64,000 nt of DNA. Origin: Acanthornis magna. Lineage: Eukaryota > Chordata > Aves > Passeriformes > Acanthizidae. The notes under the pieces were generated by a model, which saw nothing but the letters and a program-made list of their open reading frames with translations, ran no database searches and was not told the DNA's origin. Both the position numbers and the translations under genes were made by a program. Of the stretch, positions 11,939 to 24,155 are shown one piece after another. The stretch covers positions 11,175,501 to 11,239,500 of the forward strand of contig JAWUZG010000029.1 in assembly GCA_036785705.1 (NCBI GenBank), written 5' to 3'. Each line of letters opens with the position of its first letter. The first letter of the stretch is position 1.

Positions 11939-14900
11939 GTAATGTCTGATAGTTGAAGGGTGGACCTTTTCGTGCACTGCAAAAGCTCTTCAGAATGCTG
12001 CATTGGATTCTTTCCAGGGTTGCAGATGAGGTTGCAGCCTTTGGTGGCCGAAGTCCTACAGATTTGCACACTGAATTAAGCAAACTTTGCTGAAATAATT
12101 TTAGAATTGGGCTCGTTGTAATTGCAGCTGCAATTTGCTAGCTAAAGAAACACCTAGCATAGAGCAGATATGCAAAATTGCCCGGAATGTATTGGTCTTT
12201 AGCTAATTGTTCACAGAAAACTGAAAACATGTTAAGTCTGCAACACTTGGTCTTTATTCTTCATTAATATCAATATCAATATCACTGACTTCAGCTGATA
12301 TTGGAATAAATAAAAGGCCTAAAAGCCTTCTGAAATTAATTTAATATGAAAGCATAGGAAAAGCTGCCAACAGAAACCTTACTTGGAGCCTAAATCTACT
12401 TTGAAATACTTCTGTTCTTACATCCTTAGGTGTTGTGTCTTTGAGGGGAAAAGGTTGTTCATTTTACATTACTTATGCAGAGCAGGATGTGCTTTCCTTA
12501 ATTGCAACCAGGACAGCAAGGTAATTGCAAACATTTTCAGGCAGGCTTGCGAAGAACATAATTTTTGTTGCCTTTTAAACTTCACTGGATTCAAGGAATT
12601 CACATATACCTGTGTTCTTCAACTTCTAAGGGATCAGTGGGAGTACTAAGCAAAGCTATCAGCAGAGGCTGAAATTCACTGAAGACAGTACACAGCTTCA
12701 CTGGAAAACTTTTATGGGGTTTTCAAACTGAAAAATACCAGTGACTTACATCAAAGACCAGAAAACATTTTCTCCTTCTGGCCATTTCTCATTTGATTCA
12801 TAGAGTTCTGCTTTATTTCTGTGCAAAGGAGGCTGTCTGCTCAGATTCATTATATAACTGAGTCTGAAACTCATTTTATGACTCACACTTTGATGCTGAC
12901 CTCTGCAGCTGCTCAGATTCTCAGCATTTAAAGAGGGAGTATGAGTCAAAAGGCTTTCATTGCAAAGATGCTGTCACATTATTATAGACTCAGGCTGAAA
13001 CTAATTGAATGAATGAGGATGCTCTCTGTACCAAAGATTGTTTCCCACGGTCAGATACATTACCTTACATCACCAAAGACCAGCAGCAGGAGCCAGTTCA
13101 GCTAAGCTAAAGCAGGTATGTATATGATGATGGCAAGGAAACCTATGGTCCCCTTGTGAGCAGAGAGCAAACTTCCAGTAACACACAGGAGGTGCATCTG
13201 CATTTATCTTAATAAATGGAAATTACCTCGTGGTTGTAGACTTCCGTCAGCTTGTCTGTGGGAAATGTCTGAGCCCATGCTAGCCCTGTGGGGTGATTTG
13301 TAGACTTCAGGGCATCAAGGCAGCTGAGTCCTACTGCTGAGGTGATAGAAAGGTGTGCATCATAGAGGGGTACTCTGAAGAACCACAGCTCTCCAGGAAC
13401 AACGTAGCATCTGTCTTTTCAGTCTGGCATAGAAAAACTAGAATGATTTCTCCTCCTTCCTCTAATATTTTCAACTTAAATTTTACCTGGAATTAGAAAA
13501 AAAAACTTACAAAAAATGGATGAACCACATGTCAAGAGACTTGTCTCCTACCCTCATGGCAAGACAAATTTATTCTTAAACCCTTCCTGATGGATATCTC
13601 ATTAACTGAAAAACCCCTGGGAAAAACCCCTGGGATGGGCTCGCATTACATCCACAGGCAACTTGTCTCAGAGATCTCCATTGCCTTAGAACTAGAGAAT
13701 TTTTTTTGCCCCAAATATCCACCTTAGAATCCTTGCTGTGGATTTGTGTTCATCGTGTCATGTCCCTTCCTATGCTGATGGATTTGAAGACTGGTTCCAG
13801 GTCTTTCTTCACTTACTTCCTTTCCTGGTTAAACTGCTCTTTCATGTCTTTGCATAGGGCACGTACTGTAAGCTTTTGACAATTTTTACTATTAAAAGTT
13901 TTTCTCTTAAATCAATGAAAAAGTAATTATTTGTATAAAATAATCATGCTAAATATTGTAAAGACCAGATCCTGAAGGCTTGATAAACAAAGCTTTTTTA
14001 ATAAAAGTGATGATTATGGAGAATTCTTTAGATAGATGTTTAAATTATATTTAAGGTAAAACAAATGCATGCACACACACAAACACACGCAAAGAATTCC
14101 ACACATATGAAAATCATTGGTAGTCTGCAAAGATAGAGACCAAATATATAAATTCAATGTTTCATTCCTGACTGTCTTGAATTGTTGCCCTAGAAAGACA
14201 TGAAAATGATGGGTAAAGAAGAACGGCTTATCTGTAATAGTTCTTAGATATATTTAAGTCTCCTAAAGCAGTTTTTCATGAGCAAAAGCACTTTAGTGGA
14301 AGGTGAAAAATGAATGCTTACAGGAATGCTGCTTATGCAATTTGAAAGGAATGCTAATAGAGTTTATTTTGTCAGTGATATTTGTTGTTATCAACTGAGA
14401 TGTGCCTATATGTTTGATAGCTTTATGAATTTCCCTGAAAACATTGTTTATCCTGTAGACTTGGATGGAAATCACTATAAATGTCATCCTCCTTTAGACC
14501 TTGACTCTGCAGAACAGTTAAGAACATACTTAATTCTGAATAAAATCTTCATTTTCACTACTTCAGGAAGAAACAGCTATGTACTTAGCATTAAGCACAT
14601 CTAAAAGGAATTTTGCTAAATCATGGTGTTATTTTCAGGTAGTTTCCTTTTCTTTATCATTCAATGATTCAGTGCTGTATGATTTATTGCTTGTTACAAT
14701 GCATCTTTCATCACTACCTTTCCTGCTCCTTTGTTGTTCAGATGTGCACTGCTACTATAAATAATGCTGTTGTGTGAGTATGAGAAAAGAGTTGCCTCCA
14801 GCAACTATCATTGTATGCTGTCACAAAGTTTGTGAAGGTTAAAGATTAATGCTTAAATAAGGTACTTAATAATGTTCACATTATATATAATATATCTTCT

Positions 14901-17900
14901 ATGCACTAGCATTATTTTTTCCTCTTTTGCTAAGGGAAGATGTGTTATTGAATAATGATGCCTTGCAATAGCAATTTGAAAACACTGAACAGTTGTTTTA
15001 TAACTGCAAATGCTTCAAACCTTTAAAGTTTGGACCATTTACTGAGGAGATGATGGGCTTGTCTTGCTTTGCTCCTGTCTGTTACATAGATTTTCTGGAT
15101 GGAGAACTCATCTTGCTATGTGCTAATGATCTGATGCTTACCTGCACCTCAAGGAGGGGCTGCAAATTTTAAGTTTCTTGCAGCTGAGAGTACCTAAACA
15201 TAGCTGAGGTTTAAGCAACACTCTTTCCTCTTAGTTAGCTCAAGTGTTCTGTCATTTTGTTTGTTGACTTTTAAGGTCTTTGCTCTAAGCAGCTATGTCT
15301 TCTGTCACAATGTATGTCAATCTTACCTGCTGAAATCAGTGCAGTCTGCCCTCCTAGTTGGGTGTCATATGGGCTGATGGAGAACAGCACTGCAAAGTCC
15401 CCCTGTGAGTTCATAATTGCTCTGACAAAGCTGGTTTATTAAAGCACTGAGTAGGATCTATAGATGAGAAGACTTTTCCAGCAAACCCCTGATTTAGGAG
15501 ACACTGCCTTTTATGGAATTGACATATTATGGACAGTAAAAAGGATCATTACTGACTGATAGGCAGAACTTGACAAAACAGCTGCTGGTAAAGTTGGAGG
15601 TAGGATTCTCTTTTATTAAAAGGTAGTGATTTATTTGAAGTGCTGGATCTCACACACATCAGGCTTAGTGTGTGTTTTCTGAATCCCAGGCAGTTCCTGC
15701 AGAACCACACCAGAGCTTGCAGTGTCTCTGTCTGAGTTTAGGAAATCGAAAGCTCATTAAATGCTGGCTCTCAACAGACAGCCGCTCAGTGAAGAGCCCT
15801 GTCAGACCTTTGGCTTGTCAATTTGTACAAAAGTTTGGAAACACGAAGTGGAAGAATAGGGACTTTGGGAGTGAAGGGAGGAAAGTTTCCAAGAACTAGA
15901 AATCCTGCTTTTTATCTTCCTCCATTTCAAGCTAGGATAACGAAATGTGTCTGTGCAGCAGCTGGGAAAACTTGAAGGTGTAGGTATGCCCATGGATATG
16001 AGACAGTGGAAAATTCAATGATATGGGAGAGCTAGCTGTGCAGCAGTGTGACTAATACTCTGGTGAGCTTCGTGTAATTTGTCAGCTCTGTCCTTCCTCC
16101 AATTTTTTCCTGGAACTGTGTGGGCAAGATCAATATGTCAGTAACCTATAATCACCTTGAGAAACTCACCCTGCTGCCTTCTGCATCTCTAGGGTATTTT
16201 CTTCTGGTTCCAATGGGCAGCACTTAGGGCTCCTGCTGGAGATACTGAGGATGAGTGCTGTTGCTGATTTTTAAACATCAGCAGAGATAGTTTTCATTTA
16301 TCTTTTTCACAGGTAAAACTCATGGAGTACCTGCTCTTCCTGCTGTCACTGATGCTCTGTCAAGCCTCTATTAACTTTTCAAGGCAACCCATCAAAGTTC
16401 GGCTAGTTTTTATATGCTGGATTTGTCCTCAAACTTCCACCTGAGTTTGGAAACAAGCATACCTCTCACACACAGGCAGCAGCTGATTTCTGCCTTTGAA
16501 GACCGGACCCTATACAGTGTGCTTTATTTTCAGGGAATGCATGGAGTTAAAGTGGTCTTTGGAAAGCCATTTGGAGGGAAAAAAGTGTCACAATATCAAA
16601 AAAGACTAGAATCTGATCAGCTGCTTGCAAGTTGCCATATCCAAGGTTTCTTATACCTGATTGCGGCAATGGGCTTCTGGAAAAGTTGGTTTTGGTAGCA
16701 TCAATGTACTTTACAATAAAAGCAGGCCACAGAACAGTTGTGGCTATTGATTTTTTAAATAATTATGGGGAAACGATTGTGTGTAAATGAAGTTTCGCCT
16801 TGTCTCTTCAGGCTGGGGATCAAACTGAGTTTTCACAGTGCAATGGGGGAAAATTCACATTTGCTTTGGTCTCCAGAAGAAAGGTAGGTGTCAAGAGGTG
16901 TGGTGCTTAATTTTAAAGTCATGCTAGTGAGATGCAGCCTTTTTCCCACTACACAGATGTAGAGGATACACCAGAGCAAGCCTGACAATTCCCCTCCTGA
17001 GGAGATTTTGTTTGTTCGCTCCTACAAGAAAATTTTCTGTCCCCAGAAAGTCTGCACTGCTGCAGCTGAAAACCTGCCATCAGCAATCAAAAGCAAATGT
17101 ATTAATTAATGAGGTGTCTTTATGGAGTGAAGTATATCGCCAGGATGCAACCACTTGGGCACTGTGGTCACTACATAACCTGGCTCCACTGGCAGCTATT
17201 CCCTTGGGTGGCTTTCAGGGTGCTCCATGATGTAAAATTAACTGTTGCTCACCTCTTTCCTTTTAATTGCTGGTGTCAAATTGTTGGGCTCACTCTTCCA
17301 TTTGAAAGGCAGCAGTGAAGGTGCACTGATAGCCAAACCCATTATTTATCTACTTTATAGTGTTCAGGAGGGACATTCCATGGCTTAACGGTCTCTGCTA
17401 TAAAAAAAGCATTTAAAAACCCAGGCACTGTGTTGATGCTGCAGGTGGTGGCCAAAAACCTTAACCTACCTGCCACTGGAACTATGACCCTAACCTCGCA
17501 TGATCGTGTTCCCTAAGCTGGAAAACTTGAGCCTACTGGGGAACACCCAGGACTGGAGGTGAGCTGTTTTGCACTGTGGGCAAAGGGGCTGAGCCCAGGT
17601 GAGAAAGGCAGGAGGATGCTCCCTCTCTGTTGTCCAGCTCTTCTTACTCAGCAGCTTTGTTGATACCAGGAATAGAGGAGGGGAGGAAAAATATTCTGCC
17701 TCTGACCTGAACTGAAGAGTGCTGCTCTTAAGCGATGACACGCAGGTAAAGTCTGGGCTCATCTGCAGGCAAACCACTAAGAATCAGTAAGAGGCCAATG
17801 TGGTAAAGTCTTAATGGCTTTTTGCTTTCACAAGTAGTATTCAACTTAGCAAAGAGTTTCAGCCGAAATAATAGGTCAGAGAAATTACAACTTCAGCGCT

Positions 17901-19242
17901 TTCCCTGTGGAATATTTAATTTTCTTAATTTTGCAAGTTTTGAAACATTATATATTCATCTACCTTTAATTAAACAAAAAAAATCAGTTACCTGACCTAG
18001 AGCCACACAGCCAAAATTTTCAATTTTCATTTCACTTCATGAGTGAGCTCGCACCTCCTGTGCTGATAGTTTATTAGCACAGTTCCAAAAAGCAGCGTAG
18101 GAGAAAAGGTACACAAATGAAATGCATGCCCAGTCTCAGTTAGACTGAGCTATGGATATCCTGTGATGCGGTACAGGCTCAGGTTAATTTTGGGCAGATA
18201 CCACAAAGGTTTCACTATAACTTCTTTAATGTAGTTGCTGACCTAATACTGAGTATCTAGGGAGTCTGGGATGAATTAATAAAACATACATTCTTCTCTT
18301 TTTTTTCCAATTACAAAACTGGAATGAGAAATTATACGTATATATTATACTTATGTATAATTCACTGTTCAGCCTTTGAAGTTTAATCTATTTGACAGTC
18401 TGGAACAGTGATTTTGAATTCACCTATGCCTAATTATTTGAACTTCTCCCTTGACTCTCTCAACCTTCTTCAAACAGAAGAGATTTATCTTTGGAGCATG
18501 TTGGGATTTGAACAGAACAAATTAGATGTTGACATGACTTTCTTTAAGTATAATTAAAATGCAGGACCAAGTCACACTTCCATAGTTTTAAAAAAACATT
18601 TTATTGCATTAAATATTTAATGCGGGACATTTAATCCATATTCATCTTACAGAACCATGCAGCGACTGTAAAACTGCAGGCCATTGATCCTTACTTGAAC
18701 TCCTTGGGTCTACGATAAACGCATGGGCTAAGATTGTCATATAAAGTTCAGGCAAATTCTCCTTGAAGCTGAGCTGTGTTTAAATCAGTAGAACAGATCA
18801 TCCAATATTGCTCTCTACTGCATCCAAGAGATGCTGTTCCCTGTTATACTATTTGGTAATTACTCAAGTGTGATTATCAGGAGGAATACCACCTGCTTTT
18901 TTTGACCTTACCCATGCTGTGCTGCAGGGCAGAGATCTTGATCATCTGAGCAAGGGACACTGATGGTCATCAAACAGGGCAGCAGAAGCCGACAAGGCTT
19001 TGCCTTAGACTTCTTACATGTTGGGGCTGAAGAAATGAGACAGATGAAAGCACAAAAAATCCAATTGAGGTCCCAGGCTTTTAAGGGCAGAAGCTGTAAG
19101 AGAAAGTTTGTAAAGTTCTCCAGTAGAGACTTTGCTCTTGTTTGCTTCTTTAGAACTTGCTCTCAGTTTGTCACTCATTGCTTCTTACTTTCCTACCCTT
19201 CTGGCATGGGTTATGCATCAATTAGACAGATTTCTGTGATTT
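11939..19242. other. Intergenic, no gene recognised
   Basis: About 7 kb of AT-rich DNA. I note a (CA)-type run near 14071-14090, a doubled 14-bp GAAAAACCCCTGGG-type unit near 13608-13635, and an 18-bp perfect palindrome at 18606-18623. The open frames here are short and lack recognisable domains. Confidence 0.5.
18606..18623. repeat. 18-bp perfect palindrome
   Basis: GCATTAAATATTTAATGC is its own reverse complement. It is AT-rich, and the core resembles a homeodomain/POU-type AT site, but no function can be assigned. Confidence 0.8.
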
Positions 19243-19361
19243 TGGTTCTGGGGGGTTATTTTTTTTTGTTTTGTTTTGTTTTTGTTTTTGTGGTTTTTAT
19301 TTTTTTGATTGGTTGGTTTTGTGTGCAGTTTTTTATTCCGTTTTGTTCTTTTATTTTTTAA
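19243..19361. repeat. T/G-rich low-complexity tract
   Basis: Runs of T interrupted by G (GTTTTGTTTTGTTTTTG type), similar in kind to the tract at 2840-3113 but shorter and more T-dominated. The long Phe/Val frame across it is an artefact of composition. Confidence 0.8.
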
Positions 19362-21985
19362 ACGAACTATCCATTCATTGTGTGTCAATAATTTTCAGAA
19401 CAGGAAACTCTGAAATTTAGCCTGAATAATTTAAATTTCTACTTATTTTATGTATATATATATATTTACATACCTATATATATGTATAAATTTATGTAAA
19501 TTTGCCAGATATTTAATTTCAAAAAATCTACAGTTTAAGGATTGCTTATGTCAAACTCCTCATAAAAGGGAAGGTTAGATTTGACAAAAAAGTTAAGAAT
19601 CATAATTTTGTTCGCCTTGATGGCTTATAATGAATATTTTTAGGCTTTTTCAAAATAACATTTCTTCAGTAAAATGCCTACTTCTTTTATATCACTGCTG
19701 GAGGGAATTCAGATGTGTCTACTGGCATTTCTATAATGGAACAAATAACGGCTGATTTTATTTTTTTTTTTTCCCACTGCAACTGTCATGGATTGCTGCT
19801 TTATAGAGAGAAAGAGAATGGAGGGGCCCAGGCACCAGCAGGTATCCTATGAGATGCTCTAATCTGTGCTATTCCTTTCACAAGGTGGTGAAAGACATTT
19901 CCAGACTTTCACACCCTGAGGCAGGGCCAGATTACTCGGCTTTTCATGCAAGTTCTCTAAAACACCAGCTGCTAAGGTCTGCAAATAAACAAAAAACAGT
20001 TATGTCTGTGCATTCTTCAGCTTTTTGATAACAATTGAGGCCTTTCATGGAAAGAGAAGTAAAACTTTTCACAATATGATCATGAAATGAAAAATGTAAT
20101 TAGGTCTATCACTAGCCAGTAGACTTTTTAACCAATTTTACTGTTCAACTCAGTAAAATATGTAACAAAAGGATGTTTAAGCAGTATTTCCTCAGCTCCT
20201 AACAACAGATTTTCAAAGTTTTCTAATGGAGACTCCCATGACTCCCATGATTCAATTTTTTTTGACATTTTGAAAGCATGTTAAAATCCCTTCAGCAAGT
20301 CTTTTGAATAAAAATCTAAAATTATTCCTTTTTTTGAAGAAAAAGATATGAAACGAGAAGTCATCAGATATATTTTGTTTCTGTAAGGAAATAATTCAAA
20401 AGCTCTATATGCATATGAAATTATTTTGCTCATCACCTTCCCAAAGAAGACACATTTTAATTAATCCTTTCTCTGAGAAAGATATTAAATCCTCATCTAA
20501 TCCCCAAGCAGCAGTTCATTTAGAGTCTGGAATCTTTTTGCATGTTCATAACCACAGAAAATATTATTTTCTCCTGAAGCAAATTGTGCTACAAAAGCTT
20601 TGAATGCTTAGAGTGTAGAGACGTTTTGATTTTCCTTCATTTAATCTCTCACTGGCTTGTTACATGTGGATGCATAACAATAATTTTCTTCCCCTTCCAA
20701 TTTTCTTTCTGTTCCAAAGATAAAACTTAAGGAAGTCTTCAATAATTTTAGTCTTTTTTAAAGTTCTGAAAACTTAGCTCTGAGCAGCAGGCACAACGAA
20801 TGTCTCCCACACTGATTTCTGGTTTGTTTCTAATGACTTTAGCAAATTAGGTATTGTATTTGCTATTTCATATATTCCACCCACACCACTGTTATGCACT
20901 TGAAACTTCTCGCACTCCTGCTTCCTAGATGATACATATTATTATATCCTGTATTGCTTTATCACAAGAACAATATTACCTGTTCCAGAGCTATGTTTGG
21001 ACAAGGACTGGAAACTTCTCAGCTAACTAAAGGAGACGTTTTATCTGTATAGACAATAAATCGTCTCTGCTTATACATACATGCACATCATTACTAATGT
21101 GAAAGAAATCCATAGCTTGTGCCCAAATGCAGTCAGCAAACCAGAATGGCTCCTCGCAGGCTCGGGCACCACCTGTGAGCTGAAAAGAGCTGAGCCCATT
21201 TACTTGCATGAAGCTCTGGCACTGCTGGTCCACAGCTCACTGCACATAGAGCAGCTGTCCTCAGCGAGCTCGAGAGGGCTGTGTGTAATGCCACCATGAG
21301 GGGAATCACACCCACCCTGAAAACAGCACTCTAGTTCACATTTCCCAGCGTTTGCATCGTAGGACTCACTTTGACAATGGTGAGTGAAGAATCATTAGCA
21401 TGAAATATCCACGTCATTGTCACCTTATTGAAATGCTGGTGGTCTAAGAGACACAACAGTCCATTAAAATGTGGGGACATAAAAATACTGGGCTGAGGGT
21501 ACTTGCCTAGTTACAATTTGCTGCGTGTTTGGTCACTGGGGATTTGAATGCTTACATCAACTGTATCCACAGTCTTAAGCTGGTTGCTGAATTTTGTATT
21601 TTTCTTTGGAGAGTCTTGTTTCTTTGAACTGTGTTTTCTGCTTTCAAGTCAGCATGTGAGGCAGTCCTGTTTCACTCCTTCATTGGATTAGAGCCATAAT
21701 TGAAGGGTTTTATTTGTGCAGAAATGGAAATAATAGCAGTTCATTTCCAAATTTTTAATGAAAATATGTTTCATAGTGTGATCAGGAACATCAATGCACT
21801 GTGAAGATTTCCAGATAATATCCCAAGATGTATGTCTGAAAAACATATTAGCAAAAGACTATGGTATTTTGAAAATGAAGGTTTGTATCAAACCAGACTA
21901 ATTTATATCTATGTAATAGTCTAAAAAGAGCTGTCTTGCAGAAGACTTTTTTGTATGCAAAATATAATTTATAGACATTTATATA
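19362..21985. other. Intergenic, nothing recognised
   Basis: AT-rich flank with short TA-rich stretches (19447-19490) and a T-run near 19760. No gene or named repeat seen. Confidence 0.5.
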
Positions 21986-22041
21986 TTTTTTTTTTTTTTT
22001 TGCTCTTACTGGATCTTTTTTTATTATTTGCCCAACACATA

Positions 22042-22072
<31 letters not shown>
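21986..22072. repeat. Facing poly(T) and poly(A) runs
   Basis: T16 at 21986-22001 and A30 at 22043-22072, separated by 41 bases. The arms could pair as an AT hairpin. The long A-run resembles a retroposon tail on the plus strand, but the sequence to its left is not a repeat I recognise. Confidence 0.85.
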
Positions 22073-22075
<3 letters not shown>

Positions 22076-22696
22076 ATTTGTTTTATGGCATTTGCTCTTC
22101 TGGACCAATGTAAGTTATTAAACACCCTGCTCATGCCAATGTGAAGTGACAGATAAGCATGAACAAAGCCTTAGAGATTTGAGCCACGCGATGAAGCTGA
22201 GATGGTTTCTTCGTTGGGTGTTTCTTCACTTCTTTCTGTTTCCTCTTCCTTTCCACTGCTCTACAGTTCAGTGAATTCAAAGTAAGAGCTGGCACACAGC
22301 TGAAGGGGTTTGAATAACTCATCCCTTTTGCTGTCTGAAAATATACATAATCCTCCTTCATGGAGAGGACTTGGGATGCAATTGCATGTTATGGTCAATA
22401 TTATCTTCTTCCCCCTACCCCCACGTAGTAGTTCTGACCTGGGACATGTCATTTCATGGGTTTATTTTCTGTCTGGTTTTGCTCTCTCTCCACCCTGAGA
22501 GAGCAGGGGGCAAAGTGTATCTTTTTGTGGAGATCATAAAAACTGAGCTTCAGTACTTGAGGAAGTTACCCTGTCCAAACTGCTCTTCAGGTGCAGTGAT
22601 AATAGCAGTACGGTACATTTATTTTACTCTACCTTAGGCTTTTTCAAAGGGAAATTGGGTGTGACTTTTTCTCCTTCCTTACATCAACTTTTTTTA

Positions 22697-22700
<4 letters not shown>
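22073..22700. other. Intergenic, nothing recognised
   Basis: Unremarkable sequence between the poly(A) run and the TG repeat. Confidence 0.5.

Positions 22701-22755
<55 letters not shown>
22701..22755. repeat. (TG)27 microsatellite
   Basis: 55 uninterrupted bases of alternating TG, followed by TATCC. Pure, long dinucleotide arrays are usually polymorphic. Confidence 0.97.
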
Positions 22756-22757
<2 letters not shown>

Positions 22758-24094
22758 CCATGTGCAGGCAGTGAGAAGGAAGCCTGCTCCTGCAAAGCAC
22801 TTTTAGTCTGCTCTGTGTAATTTCTTCAGCCTTTTTATAAGTGGAATTAAACCTAAGAGCAGTTAGAATTCAGCTGGCTGCTTCTATATTTAATAAATAA
22901 TAACTCTGCCATGAAATTGCAATTGGTAATAAAAAGTCCTGCAATTCATCTAATGGCTTTCCACCTCTGTTGTAAATCTGTAATTCCACTCTGGTGCTCA
23001 TCGCTACAAGACAGAGTATATTCATTACTTCAGGTGCAGCTTCTTCCATAGAAAGGAGAGCAGGGATACAGGCATTTCAAATTTTTTCTTCCCACACTTT
23101 CTTTTATTCTCCTATCTCTCCATGGGCACATTTTTTGACCTACATTGTGGTTTGTGCTAATCTTTTCCCAAGCTTTTATTGTTGATCGATTGGACTAATT
23201 CCCCTTGTTGCCCTCATCTCTCCCTGTAGCATCTGTAGTACTATTTGATCAGAGATTAGAGCTGGCAATGTAGTCTGAAAACATGTTCTTATGTATTAAT
23301 TACAACATTTTTGCCATGTTTTGAACTTTAATTTTAAACTTCACCTAGAATTGCAGTTTTTCAAAACCTTTTGCCCAACAGAAATTCATAGCAAAAGTTC
23401 AGTTTACTGTGAAATGAACAGCTCATTTATTGTGTGGGTTTACCTACCCCTTCTTTGCAAAGGAGTCTCGGCACACATTTAGCTCACTGCTGATTCCAGT
23501 GGTTCTGATTCGGCACTCAAGGACCAATGATGCTGTGTGCTCTCTTTAAACAGAGAATCAGGACCCTGTACATAGAGGGTTTGTCAAAAATTGTTGTTGA
23601 ATACTCAGCTGGATGCTCCAAGTGCTCTCTGTGCCCAGAGCTGGGGATAAGTATGCAGGCAGCAGCAACCAGGTGAACGAGGAATGACATCCAGAAGGAT
23701 TTGAGCTTCTGTCAAATCTTCACTTTCCAAAGCTCTTCCTTACGGGAGAGGAGATTTCTTGGCCAGGGTCAGAATGGGAATGTGCAGAAGAGCAAGGTAC
23801 TTAATATGTTCCCTGATCTCCAAGCCTGAGTCTTAGCCATTGGATCATCCCCTGCAGAAGAAGAGAGTTTTATCAGATCCAGGCATCCTCTGAAATCTAA
23901 CAGGGGATAAATTCCTATATCAATGCAAGCTTGAATGAAAATAATGGAAATGACCTCTTGTATGCACCCACCACAGGTAGCAGACAGAAAGGAAAGGAGT
24001 GGGATGAGAGGAATGTTTCTCTCCCAAAGCAGATCAGATGTGATTATCCATACTCTGTAGATTAAGATGAACTAAGAATTGGTATGGAAGAGAC
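22756..24094. other. Intergenic, nothing recognised
   Basis: No gene, RNA or named repeat seen. Confidence 0.5.
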
Positions 24095-24155
24095 TAGACT
24101 AGACTATTTTCAATGGGAAGGGACCTACAACAACAATCTAGTCCAACAGCCTGTT
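24095..24155 (-). mobile_element. CR1 LINE 3'-end remnant
   Basis: The phrase GACTATTTTCAATGGGAAGGGACCTACAAC... (from about 24101) followed by AATCTAGTCCAACAGCCTG is the reversed 3' end of a CR1 subfamily. Only about 60 bp remains. Confidence 0.75.
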
